DNA from: RYN-230 sp963814645
GTDB lineage: Bacteria > Actinomycetota > Actinomycetes > Streptosporangiales > Streptosporangiaceae
DNA: 64,000 bases
NCBI GenBank assembly: GCA_963814645.1
Contig: CAWFDX010000009.1
Location: forward strand, 1 to 64,000
Reading direction: 5' to 3'
In this document: piece after piece, positions 18,199-27,240 of the stretch
Layout: each line of letters begins with the position of its first letter
Position numbering within the stretch: position 1 is the stretch's first letter
The notes under the pieces: model-generated
What the model was told of the DNA's origin: nothing
Database searches by the model: none
Seen by the model: only the letters and a program-made list of their open reading frames with translations
Translations under genes and position numbers: made by a program

Positions 18199-18506
18199 GC
18201 CGGCGGCACCGATCTGTGCCGGCCCAGCCGCGGCGCCAGGCCGGGCTTGGTCCCGGTGGCGGCGGCGGGCGGCTTGCGGGCGGCGACCTTGTCCGGCTCG
18301 CAGATCATCAGGTCAGCCGGGGTGCACTCCAGCACGGCGCAGATGACGTCCAGGTCCTCCAGCCGGATCGACACCGGGGTGGTGGTCCACCAGCGGGACA
18401 TCTTCCCGGCGCTGATCTCCAGCCCGGCCTCGGCCAGCCGGTGGCGCATCTCGGTGGATTTCCAGATCCCGCGCTCGGCGGCGGTCATCCGCAGATTCCA
18501 GCGCAT
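18195..18506 (-). CDS. XRE-like HTH protein of the recombinase trio
   Basis: 103 residues. The start is the ATG at 18506, with AGGTGAG 6 nt upstream, rather than the upstream frame start at 18626, which would overlap the recombinase gene. A Cro/C1-type HTH is visible (MRHRLAEAGLEISAGKMSRWW, then IRLEDLDVICAVLECTPADLM), with a basic, Pro/Ala-rich tail. It overlaps the zinc-ribbon gene by ATGA. It likely controls the transposition operon or bends the recombination site. Confidence 0.75.
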   Translation of the reverse strand: MRWNLRMTAAERGIWKSTEMRHRLAEAGLEISAGKMSRWWTTTPVSIRLEDLDVICAVLECTPADLMICEPDKVAARKPPAAATGTKPGLAPRLGRHRSVPPA

Positions 18507-18510
18507 TAAC

Positions 18511-19665
18511 TCACCTCGTTCCCTCGCCCAGCCTGGCCGCGATACGGTTATTAGCGTTCGCCCACGCCCGCTCGATATGATCGGCGTGCACGTGGATATA
18601 GCGGGTCGTGGTGGACAGCCATTCATGCCCGAGCAATTCCTGGATCGCTTTCAGGTCCATGCCGCGGGCATACAGCGACGACGCGCAGAAATGCCGCAGC
18701 GTATGCGGAGTCAGCCGTCCGGCCCATCCGGGCAGCGACCGTTCCACCGCATGGGCGAGCCCGTCGCGCAGCGCCTGGTCCTGCACCCGGCAGCACCACC
18801 CGGTAGCCGGGTCGCGGCGCTCGGACGGCAGCAGCGGCGCGTCCGGGCAGTCATAGTCGTCGCCGAACTGGTGCCGCACCTCGATCAGCCACCAGTCCAG
18901 CAGGTCACCGACCTGGTTGATCGCCGGGACCAGCCGTGTCTTGGCGCCCCGGCCGCGGCTGCCCTTGCCGAACCGGACATGGATCTTGCCGAACTCGCCC
19001 AGGTCTCGGCGCCAGTCCCGGACATCGAGCATGTAGGTCTCGCGGATCCGCAGCCCGGCCCGCCGCCACAGCGACGCCGCCAGGTAATCCCGCGCCGCGG
19101 GCAGGTACTTACGGGCGCCGGGCAGCCACGCCCGCCACGCCGCGAACAGCTCCTCCACCTCATCCTCGGCCGGGGGGACGCGCAGCACCCCGTAGTCGGC
19201 CTTGGCAGGGCGGTTGAATTCATCGATCACCTGGATGACGACGTGGCCGGTCAGCCGGCGGATGTCACCCTCGTAGCGCAGCAGCAGGAAGTCATAGAAC
19301 CGGGCCAGCGACCAGGCCTTGTGCTGCACGGTCAGCTTCGCCCGGCCCAGCGTGGTGCGCTGGCCCGCGAGGAACGCATCGGCGTCCCGCGGCTGGGCGG
19401 CCCACAGCGGGCGGCCCAGGAACCGGGCGAACTCGAAGATCACCGACCGGTTCTCGTTCACGGTCGCATCCCCGATCCCGGCGCCGACGGCGGCCAGCAG
19501 GAACTGGTCGACCAGCTCCTGCTCGAAGTCCTCCTGCTCCTGCGCCGATCCCAGGGATCTCGGGGCGTCCAGGGAGCGCACCTCCGCCAGGCCCACGACT
19601 GCCCCCGTTCCACGCACCGGTTCAACTGTCACGAATGCGGACGAGGCTTCCAGATTATGGACCAA
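18511..19665 (-). CDS. Tyrosine recombinase (integrase/transposase)
   Basis: 384 residues if TTG 19665 is used. A GTG at 19596 with a GGGGG ribosome site is an attractive alternative that loses no domain. The catalytic set of phage-integrase enzymes is complete: R206 in GLRIRE, Lys in FGKGSRGRG, H321-x-x-R324 in TPHTLRH, H347 in LLGHEW and the nucleophile Y356 in TTTRYIHV. An N-terminal SAM-like DNA-binding domain precedes it. It is followed 4 bp later by the HTH gene and then the zinc-ribbon gene, forming a self-contained mobile trio that is the most probable agent of the insertion between the VirB4-like and VirD4-like genes. Confidence 0.85.
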   Translation of the reverse strand: MVHNLEASSAFVTVEPVRGTGAVVGLAEVRSLDAPRSLGSAQEQEDFEQELVDQFLLAAVGAGIGDATVNENRSVIFEFARFLGRPLWAAQPRDADAFLAGQRTTLGRAKLTVQHKAWSLARFYDFLLLRYEGDIRRLTGHVVIQVIDEFNRPAKADYGVLRVPPAEDEVEELFAAWRAWLPGARKYLPAARDYLAASLWRRAGLRIRETYMLDVRDWRRDLGEFGKIHVRFGKGSRGRGAKTRLVPAINQVGDLLDWWLIEVRHQFGDDYDCPDAPLLPSERRDPATGWCCRVQDQALRDGLAHAVERSLPGWAGRLTPHTLRHFCASSLYARGMDLKAIQELLGHEWLSTTTRYIHVHADHIERAWANANNRIAARLGEGTR

Positions 19666-19799
19666 CCGTCAACCTGTTCAGGCAAGCTGCTCTGGCACCT
19701 CCAGCCTCGGCAGGAGCATGGCCAGCAGGGTCATCAAGATCACCAACTCCGGGAAGTTCCTGCAACTGACCCGCAGTTCATCGATGCCGGGGAGCAACG
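19666..19799. other. Junction segment without a confident gene
   Basis: 134 bp between the recombinase start and the coupling-protein start. One forward frame ends in TDPQFIDAGEQR at TGA 19801-19803, overlapping the GTG start at 19800. It could be the 3' remnant of a tra gene that the inserted block truncated. Confidence 0.3.
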
Positions 19800-21622
19800 G
19801 TGACCCGGGCCCTCGGCCCGCGCCCGTCGGCCGCTCCCGGCGGCACTGCGGGCGGCTGGGCTGTGCTGATCGCCAGCTGGTCGATGCTGGCGCTGCTCGG
19901 CCTCCTCTGGGCCACTGCGGCAATCGCCGGCCGCGGTCACCGGTGGAACGGTCAAGCCGTTGGGGATGACGTTCATCCGTGACGTCCTGCGTGGGCACGG
20001 GCAGGAGGCGTGGCCGCACACCCCGACTGCGGCCGTCGTCGTCACGGCCATGGTCCTCGGGGCGGTCATCGCGGTACTCGCTGCCGGGGTGGTCAGGCTT
20101 TACGGGCGGCTGCACGCTGCACCGGGGGATCCGGTGGCGGCGCTGTCCCGCGATCCGCGGCTGCGCGGCGCTGAACCGCAACTCCCTCGTGCGGGGTGCA
20201 GCTGGGCTGCGTCGGTCGCTGACGAGCACGGATCCGCGGGCGATGGACCCGGCACAGGCGGGACTCGACCTGGGACGGCTCCTACGCGCTGGGGGTCGCC
20301 GTGGCCCGGGGGTGTACGCGTCGTGGGAAGACACTGTGGTCGCCTTCATGGCACCGCGATCCGGGAAGACGACCGCGCAGGCGATCCCATTCGTCCTGTC
20401 CGCGCCCGGGCCGGTGATCGCCACCTCGAACAAGTCCGACCTGTGGGCCGCCACCGCCACCCTGCGCGAGCAGGCAACCGGTGGGCAGGTGTGGCTGTTC
20501 GACCCGCAGCACATCACTCATCAGCCGCAGACCTGGTGGTGGAACCTGCTGGAGCACCTGCGCACGGTCGAGGACGCGCATCGGCTGGCCGGGCATTTCG
20601 TGCTCACCGTGGCCGACGAGAACCGCCGTGACCTGTGGGGGCCGGCCGCCCAGGAGCTGCTCTCCGCGCTGTTCCTGGCCGCCGCGTCAGCCGGACTCAC
20701 GCTGCACGACGTGGCCGGGTGGCTGAACGAGCCAGCCGTGCCGACTCCGGCCGAGCTGTTGATGGACGCCGGGTTTGCTGCCATGGCCGCCTCGCTGCGG
20801 GGCGCGCAGAACGGCGCGGTCGAGACCCGGGACGGGATCTACCAGACCGCGCGGACCGCGGCCAAGGCGATGACCGACCCGCAGATCATGGCCTGGGTCA
20901 CCCCGCCCCGCCGCGGGATCCTGCCTGTCTTCGACCCGGATGCGTTCGCCGCGAGTCGCGGCACGCTGTATCTGCTGTCGAAGTCGCGGTCGGCGGCGGC
21001 ACCGCTGATCGCCGCGCTGTCCGACACGGTCATGCGGGCTGCGGAACGCCAGGCCGAGCGGCTGGGCGGGCGGCTGGACCCGCCGTTGGTGGTGCCGCTG
21101 GATGAGGCGGCCAACATCTGCCGGATCGCCGACCTGCCCGACCTGTACTCCCACCTCGGCTCGCGCGGCATCATCCCAGTCACCATCCTGCAGTCCTACG
21201 AGCAGGGCGTCACCGTGTGGGGCGAGCACGGAATGGCCGCGCTGTGGGGCGCGGCCACTAAGAAGATCATCGGCGCTGGCGTCGACTCTCCCCGGCTGGC
21301 CCGGGACCTGGCCACCTTGGTCGGCCAGCACGACGTCCCTGTCCGCACTCTGTCCTACGGGGACGGGCGGGCGAGTGAATCGGTGTCGCTGCGCCGGCAG
21401 GACATCTTGGAGCCCGCCGCGATCCGCGCGCTGCCACCGGGGACCGCGCTGCTGCTGGCCACCGGGATCAAGCCCGCGCTGATCCGGCTCACTCCCTGGT
21501 ACGCCGGGCCGCGCGCCGCCGAGATCACCGCCGCCCAGCAGGCCGCACAAGAGCAGATCCGCGAGCAGGCCATCCAGGCCGACCCGTGGTACCGCGACCA
21601 GCCAGCCAATCCACCGTTCTAG
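19800..21622 (+). pseudogene. VirD4/TraG-type coupling protein, 5' part frameshifted
   Basis: GTG 19800 with GGGGAG upstream begins a membrane helix (WAVLIASWSMLALLGLLWATAA). A shift near 19955 leads to a second (AAVVVTAMVLGAVIAVLAAGV). A +1 shift near 20165 opens the long intact frame to 21622, which holds Walker A FMAPRSGKTTAQAIP, PGPVIATSNKSDLW, Walker B PLVVPLDEAANI and the TraM-recognition-type C-terminus (ILQSYEQGVTVWG, TKKIIGAG). Coupling proteins bring relaxase-bound DNA to the secretion channel. The ATPase domain is complete; only the membrane anchor is disrupted. Confidence 0.8.
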
Positions 21623-21633
21623 GAGGCCATTCG

Positions 21634-22067
21634 ATGTCGACCGACGACAGTTCGCGTCCGGCTCCCGGTGCCGCTGACGCATCCTGAGCCCATGTATGAC
21701 GAGCTCGCGGACTGGGTCAGCGACCACTTCCTGCCGGTGTTCCGCCGCACGCTCGGCGGGGAGTACCGGTGGTGCGCGCCAGTGGTGGGAGCACGACGAG
21801 GCGGTCAGCCGACTCAAAGCCCTCTGGCACGCATGGGAAGTGCTCCGGCTGCAGCCTGGCACCGGCATCGGCACCTGGTACCGCGAGCACCTCGACCACC
21901 AGCTGCCGATCCTGATGGGCGCCCGCGGCCCGTTCTACCAGTGCAGCGAAACCGTCCACCGCGAACCCCGCGAAGCCGCCGCCCGGACGCTGCCCGCCGA
22001 GCGGCAGGATCCCGCTGTCGCCGGCGAATACGGCGCCATGCCGGCCGGCGCATCCGGCCTGCTTTAG
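21634..22067 (+). pseudogene. DUF4913 protein, frameshifted
   Basis: The ATG at 21634 lies 9 bp after the coupling-protein stop. Read across indels near 21680 and 21778, it gives YDELADWVSDHFLPVFRRTLGG then RQWWEHDEAVSRLKALWHAWEVLRLQPGTGIGTWYREHLDHQLPILM and a C-terminus GPFYQCSE. The WWEH ... ALWHAWE ... LDHQLPIL pattern is the DUF4913 signature, a family found almost only in actinomycete conjugative elements next to coupling proteins. Function is unknown; position suggests a coupling-protein accessory. Confidence 0.75.
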
Positions 22068-22088
22068 ACCAGCAAACGGGAGCTTCCG

Positions 22089-23017
22089 ATGACCGCAGCT
22101 GACCCGAATCCGGTCGGCCTCGATCCCGCGCACATCCTGGCCATCTGCACTCGGGCCACGGGCAGCGACGCTGGCATCCAGGTGACTGCGAACTGCGGAC
22201 GGGATCCGGTTGAGCCTCTCGTCCAGGCGTGCGGCCTGGACCGCAGCCACTGCCCTTGGCCGGGTCGGCTACACCGCCGCCCACGACAGTGCAGACCGTC
22301 GTACTCGGGACCTGATCGTCACCGGCTGGAACGCTGGCCGGCTGGACTCACGGCTGACCGCCCTGCGCACGGTGATGCATCGCCTGGCAGACAACCCGCT
22401 GGTGACCGCGACCGCCGCCGTCCGCGGTTTCGCCGCGCTGCCGGTAGAGGCGGCCACGTCGGCGGCGGCCGAGACGTCCTCGACGAAACCCGTCAGAAAC
22501 TGCGCGACTGGGTGGACGCGAGAGCTGGCATCTGTCCCCCGGCCCCGCCTGCCGAGTTCCCGCCAACGCCGCGATCGCCAGGCGGATCCGCGCTGCGACG
22601 CAGTTGCGAAGAGGTGATCAGCGACCTCATCGACCGGCACGTGCGTGTCGCCGAACACGCCGTCGACCTGTTCGCCTCCCTGCGCCATCAGATGAACGGC
22701 GGCCGTGCCGAGCGCACCGCCGTCCGCCGGGCGGGCATCTTCTTTCACCTCAGTAGCGACTCCATCGCCCAGGACTCCACGCCGCTGATGAACCGTCCGG
22801 CACCGCGAGCCAGACCGAGTGGAGCGGCTGCGAGCCGACGCTCCCGGTCCGGGCGGCCGCGCCGCGGGATGTCCGGGGAATTCCCGGCTCCGCCCGGTGC
22901 CGCGGGTCCGCCCGGTACCGATCCGCCGGCTGGCACGAGCAGGCCCGGGCGGACAGGACTTCCCCGCTGCCCGCCCGGGCCGCCACCCCTGACGCACGCA
23001 CCGCCTCGACCGCCTGA
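22089..23017 (+). pseudogene. Conjugation-module protein of unknown function, multiply frameshifted
   Basis: The ATG at 22089 starts GLDPAHILAICTRATG. Then another frame reads RRAAWTAATALGRVGYTAAHD ... IVTGWNAGRLDSRLTALRTVMHRLADNPLVT. The first frame resumes with DVLDETRQKLRDWVDAR and VISDLIDRHVRVAEHAVDLFASLRHQM. A Pro/Gly/Arg-rich tail of uncertain frame runs to about 23017. The middle is strongly helical. I do not recognise the family, and the tail could be a separate small gene. Confidence 0.4.
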
Positions 23018-23030
23018 TCTAGGAGGACCA

Positions 23031-23772
23031 ATGGATCTCGGCAGCAACCATTCCGACCCGTTCCGCGACGCGATCCAGGACGCGGTGTACCGGGCCGTCC
23101 AGGTGGGCTCGTTCGCGGTGACCGCCGTCCAGGTGTACGCCTACCATCGCCGCACCCAGGCCCGGATCACCGCCGAGCAGGACCAGCGGGCCCGCCGCGC
23201 GCTGAACGCCCAGGTCCGCGCCGAACGCGACGCCGACCGCACCCGGTGGGCGCCTGCGCTCGACCCCGTCTGGCTCCGCCACGCCAGCCTCATCGAAACC
23301 GCGCAAGCGTGGGGCGCGGCACTGCCCTACGCCGACCGCAACGTGCCCTGGCACGAGCCAGCCGCTGCCACCGCAATGACCCGATGCGAGGAACGGCTCC
23401 GCCAGCCTGCACCCCTACGCCATGGCCCACTACGACCGGCTGCGCAGCGAAGGCCTCGGCCCAGCCGAGGCGATGCGCGAAGCCGCACCGCTGTTCGCCC
23501 GCCATCCCCGGGCCCGGGATGCGTCCTCCGTGCCACGACCGCGTGCTGGATGCCCGCACCGACGCCCGCCAGCTGACGCTGCCTCCCGGCCCGCGCCGGT
23601 CAGCCTGGCCGGATACATCCGGCCCGGCCGGAGCATGCGGCCATGCGACGAGGACTTCCCGCTGTCGATCCACGAGGTCCTGGCCGCGGAAGCCGAGCGA
23701 GCTGCGGCAGGACGCGCAGCGGCCGTCCCGGCGGTTGCGAGGCGGATTCCCTCGCAGAGCCCTCGGCCATGA
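23031..23772 (+). pseudogene. Conserved conjugation-module protein, one frameshift
   Basis: The ATG at 23031 follows ggagg. The first 125 residues (DPFRDAIQDAVYRAVQVGSFAVTAVQVYAYHRRTQAR ... ALNAQVRAERDADRTRWAPALD) contain one hydrophobic helix and a charged coiled segment. One extra C near 23402 breaks the frame; past it come LHPYAMAHYDRLRSEGLGPAEAMREAAPLFARHPRARD and an Ala/Arg-rich tail ending at TGA 23770-23772. The domain SLHPYAMAHYDRL recurs in actinomycete plasmids as I recall, without known function. It overlaps the primase gene start by ATGA. Confidence 0.55.
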
Positions 23773-24849
23773 CCACCGACCGCGGCCGCGGTGGACGGCC
23801 TGGCGGACCGGGCGTTTCAGGCACCCATCAGGACCGGGCGGCTTGTACACGCCTCACTATGCTGGCGGCAGCGTTCTTCCGTGATCAACTGGCCGGCAGC
23901 TGGGTTCCGGAGTACCTGCAGGCGAGAGGGTTAAGCCCTGCAGTGCAGGCCCGCTGGCACGCAGGGTACGCTCCCGCCGCCTGGGACGCGCTGACCTGTC
24001 ACCTACGAGCACTCGGCTGCCCTGATGCGTTGATCGAAGAAGCACGGCTCGCCCGCCGATCCCGTCGTGGGCACTCTCATCGACACCTTTCGTGACCGCG
24101 CTATCTTCCCTGTCCGATCACCGGATGGCACCGTGGCAGGGTTCATCGGCCGCGCCTCAGAACGCGCCGCTCCCTGCACGCCTAAGTACATCAACAGCCC
24201 GCGCAACCGCCTGTACAACAAGAGTGCGCTGCTTTTCGGGCTGTGGGAGGCACGCCGAGTGCTCAGCCTCAGCGGGCGACCTGTGATCGTAGAAGGCCCC
24301 TTGGATGCCGTCGCTGTCACCACAGCCGGGGAAGGGCACCTGGCCGGAGTGGCGCCCTGCGGGACAGCCCTGACACTCCGGCACCTCACCGCGTTGAGCG
24401 ACATCGCAGATCTGCGTGGGGTGGGAGCCGTAGTGGCGTTCGACGCTGACCCGGCTGGGCGGCGCGCCGCCGTCCGCGCCTACCACCTGCTCTGCCAGTT
24501 CACCGACAAGGTGGAGACGGCCACCTTCCAGCCTGGCCAAGATCCGGCGCAGGTCCTGGCCAGCGAAGGCCCGGCCGCACTGGCCTCGATGCTCAGCACG
24601 TACACCCGGCCGCTGGCCGATCTGGTGATCGACAGTGAATTCGACCGCTGGGACAACTGGCTCCGCTTCGCCGAAGGACAGGTCAACGCCCTGCGGGCAA
24701 CCGCCGAGCTCATCGCCGCCATGCCGCCCAGCCACGTCGGCAGGCAAGTCTCCCGGGTCGCCATCCGTCTCGGTATGGGCCATGCGCCCGTCACCGAAGC
24801 GGTCACGGACGCGTTGTCGCGCGCGGTGCATGGAGCGCCGCGCACCTGA
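23769..24849 (+). pseudogene. DnaG-like TOPRIM primase of the conjugative element, one frameshift
   Basis: The ATG at 23769 overlaps the previous stop. The N-terminal part reads AAFFRDQLAGSWVPEYLQARGLSPAVQARWHAGYAP, as in the DnaG region between the zinc finger and RNA-polymerase domain. A frame break near 24060 is followed by FRDRAIFPVRSPDGTVAGFIGRA, PKYINSPRNRLYNKSALLFG, the TOPRIM acid motif IVEGPLDAVAV and VVAFDADPAGRRAA. No CHC2 zinc finger is present. Such proteins prime DNA synthesis on the transferred strand or in element replication. The TOPRIM half is intact. Confidence 0.7.
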
Positions 24850-24855
24850 TGCGGG

Positions 24856-25047
24856 TCAGAACGGCGGCTCGATGTCGTCCCACCAGTCCGGCCGCGGTCC
24901 GAACATCGCCTCTTCGCACCGCTGGCAGATCCGCCCGCAGCCGTCGATGTAGGTTGACTCAGCGACCGTGATGATGGCATCGCAGGCGGGGTAGGCGCAG
25001 ACGAACTTCTTCCCGCTGGGCGTGCTGGCGTAGTCGTCGTACTCCAT
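24856..25047 (-). CDS. Small zinc-ribbon protein
   Basis: 63 residues from the ATG at 25047 (AGGAAGG 8 nt upstream). A four-Cys zinc ribbon can be read, CAYPAC and CGRICQRC, with an acidic Trp-rich end (DWWDDIEPPF). It is alone in its operon and preceded at 115 bp by leader copy A, shared with the ssb and DUF932 operons. It is convergent with the primase gene (7 bp between stops). Function is unknown. Common control with ssb and parB suggests a role in element maintenance or in the recipient cell. Confidence 0.7.
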   Translation of the reverse strand: MEYDDYASTPSGKKFVCAYPACDAIITVAESTYIDGCGRICQRCEEAMFGPRPDWWDDIEPPF

Positions 25048-25161
25048 GGCGTGCCTTCCTGCAACAAGCCAGGCGCCGAGACCTGGGCTATGGGGTGTTC
25101 CGGCGGTGGCTGGCACGCAGGCGCAAGAGGGCGGGAGGGCAACCGGCTGGCCCCGGGCCGG

Positions 25162-25245
25162 CAAGATGTTTTTCAGCGGGCAAAGAAAGCAACGGTGTCG
25201 GCTTCGCCGGCTCTATAGCCGCCCGCGGCTCGGAAAAAGATCTTG
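25162..25245 (-). promoter_or_regulatory. Repeated structured leader, copy A
   Basis: Read on the minus strand. The outer stem pairs CAAGAT-C-TTTTT with AAAAA-C-ATCTTG around an internal C-C mismatch. A second stem pairs GCGGGC with GCCCGC (25221-25226 with 25176-25181). A triloop hairpin (CGGC-GAA-GCCG) lies at 25197-25211. It is 115 bp upstream of the zinc-ribbon start. Copies B (27241-27324) and C (37302-37425) keep the fold with compensating base changes. Confidence 0.7.
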
Positions 25246-25339
25246 ACGGTCTGGGGTAAGCGCAGCGAAAGGACGGTTGCGCTCCCGACCGCGCCTGCGA
25301 GACTGAACACGCCGGAAGACCTCACTGGTCTCGCCGCCG

Positions 25340-25375
25340 CAGATTCACGGCGCAGTGGCCCCGGCCACGAATCTG
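25340..25375 (-). terminator. Compound hairpin after the ssb-DUF4192 operon
   Basis: Arms cagattc/gaatctg enclose gtggcc-cc-ggccac. It starts 50 bp beyond the DUF4192 stop and upstream of leader A. There is no U-run, as is common in high-GC actinomycetes. Confidence 0.5.
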
Positions 25376-25424
25376 GCTGAGCATCGTCTGGCCGTAGGTG
25401 AATCGTAGCCCGGGACCGAACAAC

Positions 25425-26543
25425 TCAGGTGCCGTCGGCCGCACCCGGAGCCTCGTTCTCGCCCGGCCGTAGCTGGTCGGCTGGAGAGGACCGGTCTCGC
25501 CGAGCCTGGTTCTGATCCGCAGCGGTGTAGCTCTCAGCGACTTCCTCAGGCGTCATCGGCAGGGTCGCCTGCGTCGGCGGGGTCCCGGCGTCGAGGACGT
25601 CGCGCAACAGCAGAGCCAAGGAGTAGTCCGGCTGATCGGCCAAGGCGCGATCGAGTGCCAGGTTGGCCAGTGCACCGTCACCGCCCTGCCAGGCCGTAAA
25701 GGCCAGCAGCGATGCCGGAGCCGCGACATAGCCAGGCTGGGCGTGGCGGACCACGTCGGCCCACAGCCGCAGATGCGAGACCTGATGCAGCGGATCCATC
25801 CGGGCCCACGCGTCGTCGCGGATTCGCAAATGCTGCAGCATGAGCGCCAGCCAGGCATAACCGATCAGCGGGGCGATCGATCTGTCCTCGCGGTAGAGCC
25901 GGACCGACGCCCGGACCACGGCCAGGCCTGGCCGGATCAGGGCGTCCGGGCCTTTCCTGGCGATGAGCAGGTCTGCGGCGCGTTCGGCCTGTGCGGTCGC
26001 CTGCCGCATGGCGTCCGCATCGGCGCCGGTGACCGGGCCAATGGTCGCCGCCAGCGCCTCCCGGCTCGCCAGCACCCCCAGCCCCGCAGCCGTCAGCGCT
26101 CTGGAGGCCGGATCCGCGGCGGGGTCGAAGACGACACCCTCGGCCGCGCAGCACGCTGGGTTGGTGCAGAGGTAAGACCAGTAGCGGCCGTCCTCGACGC
26201 GCAGCACGTCGTGCAGCCGCACACCACTAGTGGGTGCGGCGACGCGGAAGGCGTCAGCCAGCGGTGTGACCCGTGTCCCGGGCCCGTACCCCGCCACCAC
26301 GGCAACCAGCAGGTTCTGCCGCACCAAGACGCTCAGCGCGTGCCCGGCGATCTCCGTGGCAGAAGTGGCGTCCGGTGGATCTGGTAGGTCGTAACGGAAC
26401 ACACCCGGGACTCGGCCTTCGGAGGTGACTCCAACCACGACGAGGCTGTCGGCCGGGGTGAAGCCGAGCAGGTGCGGAATGGTGGCGAGTAAGCCGGCTG
26501 GGGAATCGACCCGCACGCGTGCTCGCGCTGAGGAGGTGTTCAT
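25425..26543 (-). CDS. DUF4192 protein
   Basis: 372 residues from the ATG at 26543 (GGAAGGAAC upstream); in-frame codons before this run back through the tandem repeat and are not used. The N-terminal half matches DUF4192 (SPAGLLATIPHLLGFTPADSLVVVGV, then DALRVEDGRYWSYLC-like LRVEDGRYWSYLCTNPACC). The C-terminal half has TPR-like helices (LLAFTAWQGGDGALANLALDRALADQPDYSLALLLRDVLDAG). The family is abundant in actinomycetes and in their plasmids, with no known activity. It is the second gene of the ssb operon, 121 bp downstream across the tandem hairpin. Confidence 0.8.
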   Translation of the reverse strand: MNTSSARARVRVDSPAGLLATIPHLLGFTPADSLVVVGVTSEGRVPGVFRYDLPDPPDATSATEIAGHALSVLVRQNLLVAVVAGYGPGTRVTPLADAFRVAAPTSGVRLHDVLRVEDGRYWSYLCTNPACCAAEGVVFDPAADPASRALTAAGLGVLASREALAATIGPVTGADADAMRQATAQAERAADLLIARKGPDALIRPGLAVVRASVRLYREDRSIAPLIGYAWLALMLQHLRIRDDAWARMDPLHQVSHLRLWADVVRHAQPGYVAAPASLLAFTAWQGGDGALANLALDRALADQPDYSLALLLRDVLDAGTPPTQATLPMTPEEVAESYTAADQNQARRDRSSPADQLRPGENEAPGAADGT

Positions 26544-26600
26544 CGGAAGTTCCTTCCGGGACGAGACGGCTGGATAGGAGGTGAGGGCATGGAAAGCGGG

Positions 26601-26660
26601 GGCGAGCTGGGCGCCCGCCCCCGCTCTGGGGGCGAGCTGGGCGCCCGCCCCCGCTCTGGG
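26601..26660. repeat. Two tandem 30-bp hairpin repeats between ssb and DUF4192 genes
   Basis: The 30-bp unit occurs twice without change (26601-26630 and 26631-26660). Each copy forms a strong GC hairpin (gcgggggcg with cgcccccgc). Placed 4 bp after the ssb stop, the pair could stabilise the ssb message or lower expression of the next gene. Confidence 0.75.
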
Positions 26661-26664
26661 GGAT

Positions 26665-27105
26665 TCAGGAGGCGGTGGCTTCGGCGACCTGGGCGTCGGG
26701 CTGCTGGTCGGTCTGGCCGCCATTCGCTGCGGCCGCGCGAGCGGCCTTCCGCTGCGCGTAGTCGGTGTGCAGGGTGTCGAAGGCCATCGACGCGGCGATC
26801 TCCCGAGCCCGCAGGCTGACCCGGGCCCGCGGCTCACCGCCGTCCTTAGCCGACCAGGCCTCGGCCATCAGGTCATCGGCCAGCACAGTGACCCGGTCAC
26901 CCTTACCCACTGAGGCGGCGGTGCGCTCGGCGAGCAGCCCGAAGGCGGTGACCTTCACCCACCGGGTGATGCCGTCCCCGCCAGGGGCACGGGAGGGCAC
27001 TTCCAGGGCCAGGCGCAGCTCGATGCCGTGCGTGCCGTCGCGGGTGGTAAAGGAGCGGGGGTCATCGCCGAGCCGGCCGGTGACGGTGATGCTGATCGGG
27101 TTCAT
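26665..27105 (-). CDS. ssb: Single-stranded DNA-binding protein
   Basis: 146 residues from the ATG at 27105 (GGGAGGAA upstream). It has an OB-fold SSB core (ITVTGRLGDDPRSFTTRDGT, LRLALEVPS, WVKVTAFGLLAERTAASVGKGDRVTVLADDL) and a Gln/Ala-rich tail ending EATAS. It lacks the acidic DDIPF-type tip of chromosomal SSBs, so it probably does not recruit host SSB partners in the usual way. Element-borne SSBs protect transferred single strands and dampen SOS. It heads an operon with DUF4192 behind leader copy B. Confidence 0.85.
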   Translation of the reverse strand: MNPISITVTGRLGDDPRSFTTRDGTHGIELRLALEVPSRAPGGDGITRWVKVTAFGLLAERTAASVGKGDRVTVLADDLMAEAWSAKDGGEPRARVSLRAREIAASMAFDTLHTDYAQRKAARAAAANGGQTDQQPDAQVAEATAS

Positions 27106-27240
27106 GAGGGGTTCCTCCCTGGTGCGGTGACCGGGAGGGTTGGCCGCCTGCTGGCGGCCCGGGACTGTGGGGCCCTTCCCGGCGGTCAGATGCCAGCGCC
27201 GCGCATAGGGCGGGCCCGGCCACCGGGCAGCCCGGCCAGG

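Larger units (their letters stand above)
16429..19665 (-). mobile_element. Three-gene tyrosine-recombinase element (ends not resolved)
   Basis: The recombinase, HTH and zinc-ribbon genes are tightly spaced, collinear and intact. They lie inside a conjugation operon of opposite orientation whose own genes are frameshifted. I could not see terminal repeats or a target duplication by eye at 16.3-16.43 kb or 19.67-19.80 kb. The element may have carried the metal ATPase and MFS genes (12.34-16.28 kb) with it. Confidence 0.55.

Noticed and set aside
16429..19665. Calling the trio a classical recombinase-in-trio (RIT) element or Tn554
   Set aside because: RIT elements carry three full tyrosine recombinases; here one is complete, one is an HTH protein and one is a zinc-ribbon protein with no visible catalytic site.
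16360..19803. 1147-codon open frame on the plus strand
   Set aside because: It is antisense to the recombinase trio. Only its last 40 codons are outside those genes, noted as a possible remnant.
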